Shown piece by piece: positions 61,561 to 64,000 of a stretch of DNA of 64,000 nt. Made by a program: the position numbers and the translations under genes. The stretch lies in the NCBI RefSeq assembly GCF_023520895.1, contig NZ_CP026029.1, positions 682,001-746,000 on the forward strand, read 5' to 3'. Position 1 is the stretch's first letter, and each line of letters opens with the position of its first letter. Source of the stretch: Paenibacillus sp. PK3_47 (GTDB lineage Bacteria > Bacillota > Bacilli > Paenibacillales > Paenibacillaceae). The notes below the pieces were generated by a model. It was given only the letters and a program-made list of their open reading frames with translations, ran no database searches and was not told the origin of the DNA.

Positions 61561-63402
61561 TTACTTGGACGCCTGGTAAGCTGCCAGGAATTCTTTTACC
61601 TTGGCAGGATCGGCTGTAAGCTCGTTGCCAGTGTCGATCAGCGGGCTGACCGTGGACACGGCTTTGATCTTTTTGCCATTGTAGAAGGCCAGGATTTCAT
61701 CCTGATTGATGGAGTACAGTACGGCTTTACGGAGATCCACGCTCTTCGCCACGTCACGGTTCTGGGTGTTGAACAGCAGGTAGCTCATGGCGTTACTTGG
61801 AATGCTCTTCAGCTGCAGCTTGCTGTCACTTTCGACAACATCATACTTCGTTTCAGGCACACCGTAGTATACATAGATTTCACCGCTGCGCAGGGCAGAC
61901 AAGGTGCTGTCGGCGTCAGCAATAAAGCGTACATTAACCTGGTTGATCAGGGCTTCGTTTTCTGTGCCTTTTTGGTAGGCAGGGTTCTTCAGGAAAACAC
62001 CTTCATAATCGTTCTTATAGGACAGGATATAAGGACCGCTGGCATACAAAGTGTTATTGTATTGGGCGCCTTCCGTTACAGTGTTCTGGTCACCGTAAGG
62101 AATGTCTTTGTTCACATCAAATGCCGCTACATCATAAGTGTTGATGCTCTCAACCTGCTTCTTGGAGACAATGCCGGCAGACTGGTGAGCCAGATAGTTC
62201 AGCACTTGCGGGAATGGTTCAGTAGTCGTCAATTTAACGACCTGATATTTACCTTGTGCGTTGTTGGCTTGGGTCTTGTCGGCTACCAGCTCGGAGATTG
62301 GCGCATCCAGGCCTTTTTCCAGAGCTTCTTTAACTGTACCCTTGCCGCCTGCCACGTTGATGGAGCCCAGTGCGTTCAGGTCAGTGAATACTTCAACGGT
62401 ATTAATGTGCTCATGCAGGCTGTACGTACGGTGATCCGGCACAGAATCCTTATTTTTGGCGCGGTCCAGGGAGAATACAACATCATCTCCGCCTACACGT
62501 TCACCTGTATCTACAGCTTTTTTGTTCTCGATTTTGGCAAAATTGATATCATCGCGGAGGATGAAATAGTATTCCCCGTTGCCTTCAGCAATCGCGTGAT
62601 TGCGGGACAATGAAGCGTCCGAAGTGATTTTGTCATCATCGGTCAGGTTAACCAGACGCACGTACATGTTCGTGTTCAGCTGGTTGATCGAACCGTCATT
62701 GCCTTTGATCGGATCCAGGGAAGTCAGCGTGGAAGCTGCCTGGGACAGAATCAGAGGATCTGTAGCACGTTTGGATTCGTCAGCAAAATCAATGTCTTCC
62801 CAGGCAAGTGCGCGGGATTTGGACAGTCTTACGGAATCCGCCTTCAGAATTTCCTTGTTAACCGCCTGGCTCTTCAGGGAAATATACAGCGGAGCAATGC
62901 GGGCTTCGTCAAATACCAGACGCTGCTCAAACTTTTTGTAAGTCTCAGCGTACTCATCCGGAGTTTGCGTAGCAGCTTCGTTAATCAGGGCATCAAGCTC
63001 AGGATCGGATTGTCTGCTGTAATCGCCGCCGGTGATGAACAGTGAACGTACCGCATAATCCGGGTTACCGGTTACAGTAGTCCAGCTCGAGTGGGATACA
63101 TCATAATTGCCTGCATCCTCCTGCGCTTTGAAGCTGGCATAGTCAGGCTGAATGTTCAGCTTCACGTTGAAGCCGTTTTTGGTGAGCTGATCCCGGACAA
63201 TGTTCAGGTCAGACTCGTTCGCGCTCATCCCGAGCACTTCGATATCAACCGGTGTTCCGTCACCCGCAGGTGCAGTGGCCGGGGCTTCAGAAGAAGCCGG
63301 TTCGGCAGCATTGCCGACTGTATTGGATTTGGTTGCTACAGAGCATCCGCCAAGAACCATAGCCGTACTCAGAAGCAGCGCCAGTGTAGTTCTTTTTTTC
63401 AT
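61561..63402 (-). CDS. Peptide ABC transporter binding lipoprotein with circularly permuted core
   Basis: A 613-residue lipoprotein (signal ending LGGCS) of the SBP_bac_5/OppA family. The domain order is shifted. Residues about 50-185 (VDIEVLGMSANESDLNIVRDQL, YDVSHSSWTTVTGNPDYAVRSLF, the YKKFEQRLVFDEARIAPLY end) match the usual C-terminal part of the family. Residues about 215-613 (LILSQAASTLTSLDPIKGNDGSINQL, then LRKAVLYSINQDEILAFYNGK and TADPAKVKEFLAAYQ) match the usual N-terminal and middle parts. The protein stops exactly where the family would continue into the C-terminal part. Ribosome site and promoter lie in the 81-bp gap to the permease gene. Confidence 0.85.
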   Translation of the reverse strand: MKKRTTLALLLSTAMVLGGCSVATKSNTVGNAAEPASSEAPATAPAGDGTPVDIEVLGMSANESDLNIVRDQLTKNGFNVKLNIQPDYASFKAQEDAGNYDVSHSSWTTVTGNPDYAVRSLFITGGDYSRQSDPELDALINEAATQTPDEYAETYKKFEQRLVFDEARIAPLYISLKSQAVNKEILKADSVRLSKSRALAWEDIDFADESKRATDPLILSQAASTLTSLDPIKGNDGSINQLNTNMYVRLVNLTDDDKITSDASLSRNHAIAEGNGEYYFILRDDINFAKIENKKAVDTGERVGGDDVVFSLDRAKNKDSVPDHRTYSLHEHINTVEVFTDLNALGSINVAGGKGTVKEALEKGLDAPISELVADKTQANNAQGKYQVVKLTTTEPFPQVLNYLAHQSAGIVSKKQVESINTYDVAAFDVNKDIPYGDQNTVTEGAQYNNTLYASGPYILSYKNDYEGVFLKNPAYQKGTENEALINQVNVRFIADADSTLSALRSGEIYVYYGVPETKYDVVESDSKLQLKSIPSNAMSYLLFNTQNRDVAKSVDLRKAVLYSINQDEILAFYNGKKIKAVSTVSPLIDTGNELTADPAKVKEFLAAYQASK

Positions 63403-63483
63403 TACAATTTCCTCCCCAGTATCTATTGATGTCTCTATGAAAAACGTCCAGTTAGACGCATTTTCCGGTAATCTGTAAATCTG

Positions 63484-64000
63484 TTAATCCATTTTGGGAT
63501 CGAGCGCATCGCGCAGGCCGTCCCCCACGAAGTTGAACGAGAGCACCAGGGCAATAATCGCCAGTCCCGGGAAAATGGCCAGATAGGAGTTCGTCTCCAG
63601 GTAGGTGCTGCCCAGCTTGAGAATATTGCCCCATTCCGGGATATGCGGTTCAATCCCCAGCCCCAGGAAGCTGAGACTGCTGGTGGAGATGACCGCGCCG
63701 CCGATCGTCAGCGTAGCCTTTACGATCATCGGAGCCAGTGAATTCGGTACAATATGCTTGAAAATAATCGATGTATTGCTGGAGCCAAAGGCACGGGCGG
63801 CATCCACATATTCATAAGTGGACACCTGCAGCACGTTGGCCCGCATGGTCCGTGCATAGGTCGGGATAGCCCCGACACTGAGTGCCAGGATCAGGTTGAC
63901 CGTATTGGCGCCGAAGGCGGCAATAATGGCAATGGCCAGCAGAATCCCCGGAATGGCGTACAATACATCAAGGGCACGCATGATAATGTTGTCGGTAAAG
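63484..64000 (-). CDS. Peptide ABC transporter permease, DppC/OppC type, partial
   Basis: The C-terminal 172 residues of a BPD_transp_1 permease. The EAA-type loop is seen in YEYVDAARAFGSSNTSIIFKHIVPNSLAPMIV, followed by SFLGLGIEPHIPEWG and the end FNFVGDGLRDALDPKMD typical of OppC/DppC. The frame remains open to the window edge (FTDNIIM precedes the first internal ATG at 63981), so the N-terminus lies beyond 64000. It should form the importer with the binding protein encoded downstream. Confidence 0.92.
   Translation of the reverse strand, partial: FTDNIIMRALDVLYAIPGILLAIAIIAAFGANTVNLILALSVGAIPTYARTMRANVLQVSTYEYVDAARAFGSSNTSIIFKHIVPNSLAPMIVKATLTIGGAVISTSSLSFLGLGIEPHIPEWGNILKLGSTYLETNSYLAIFPGLAIIALVLSFNFVGDGLRDALDPKMD

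Noticed and set aside
61540..62613. 357-codon plus-strand frame
   Set aside because: It runs opposite the peptide-binding protein gene and starts within its terminator.

Overview
The window looks like chromosomal DNA of a Paenibacillus-type, endospore-forming Firmicute. The evidence is the mid-range GC, strong AGGAGG-type ribosome sites with some TTG and GTG starts, a YesM/YesN two-component pair beside a sugar-binding lipoprotein, CotF-type spore coat proteins, CcpN, a LytR-CpsA-Psr protein and many plant-polysaccharide enzymes. No tRNA, rRNA, phage, transposase or CRISPR array was seen.

Layout. 1-6547: hairpin tandem repeats, then an orphan solute-binding lipoprotein with an aberrant LacI-type regulator, divergent from yesM-yesN. 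6548-12025: repeats, then SseB-like, methyltransferase, GNAT and DinB genes and a frameshifted SUKH-LRR gene. 12060-17090: a drug-efflux type operon (TetR, MFS, FtsX permease, ATPase). 17246-18474: a small AT-rich membrane/coiled-coil cassette of unknown function. 18563-21162: a nicotinamide riboside salvage operon (pnuC, nadR, nrtR) with a convincing operator and promoter. 21367-30782: a membrane-anchored unknown, an APH-fold kinase, a TetR/DHA2 efflux pair, and two ABC exporters. 31231-33754: a gluconeogenesis control unit (ccpN, PPDK regulator, glpX). 33825-37034: MazG-like protein, a GAF histidine kinase, a NodB deacetylase and an HExxH protein.

37118-55737 is mainly for plant cell walls. 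It holds a hemicellulose operon (GH67 alpha-glucuronidase, Nif3-like, GH2 beta-galactosidase), a CE7 deacetylase, and a pectin set (GH28, GH105, SGNH acetylesterase) under a divergent AraC regulator. Between these lie two KGG stress proteins with matching SigB-type promoters, three CotF-family genes, an LCP cell-wall ligase and a BASS transporter. 56244-60339 is a glycerol/dihydroxyacetone unit (gldA, dhaK-dhaL fusion, divergent PocR-AraC regulator). The window ends in a peptide ABC transporter whose binding protein reads as circularly permuted.

The most unusual non-coding signal is a set of hairpin arrays in at least six intergenic spaces. Their stems are spaced about 51 bp apart, with one 62-bp step in the four-hairpin forms. 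Two copies, 49 kb apart and inverted, are clearly homologous, and a third has unrelated stems but almost the same 51-62-51 spacing.
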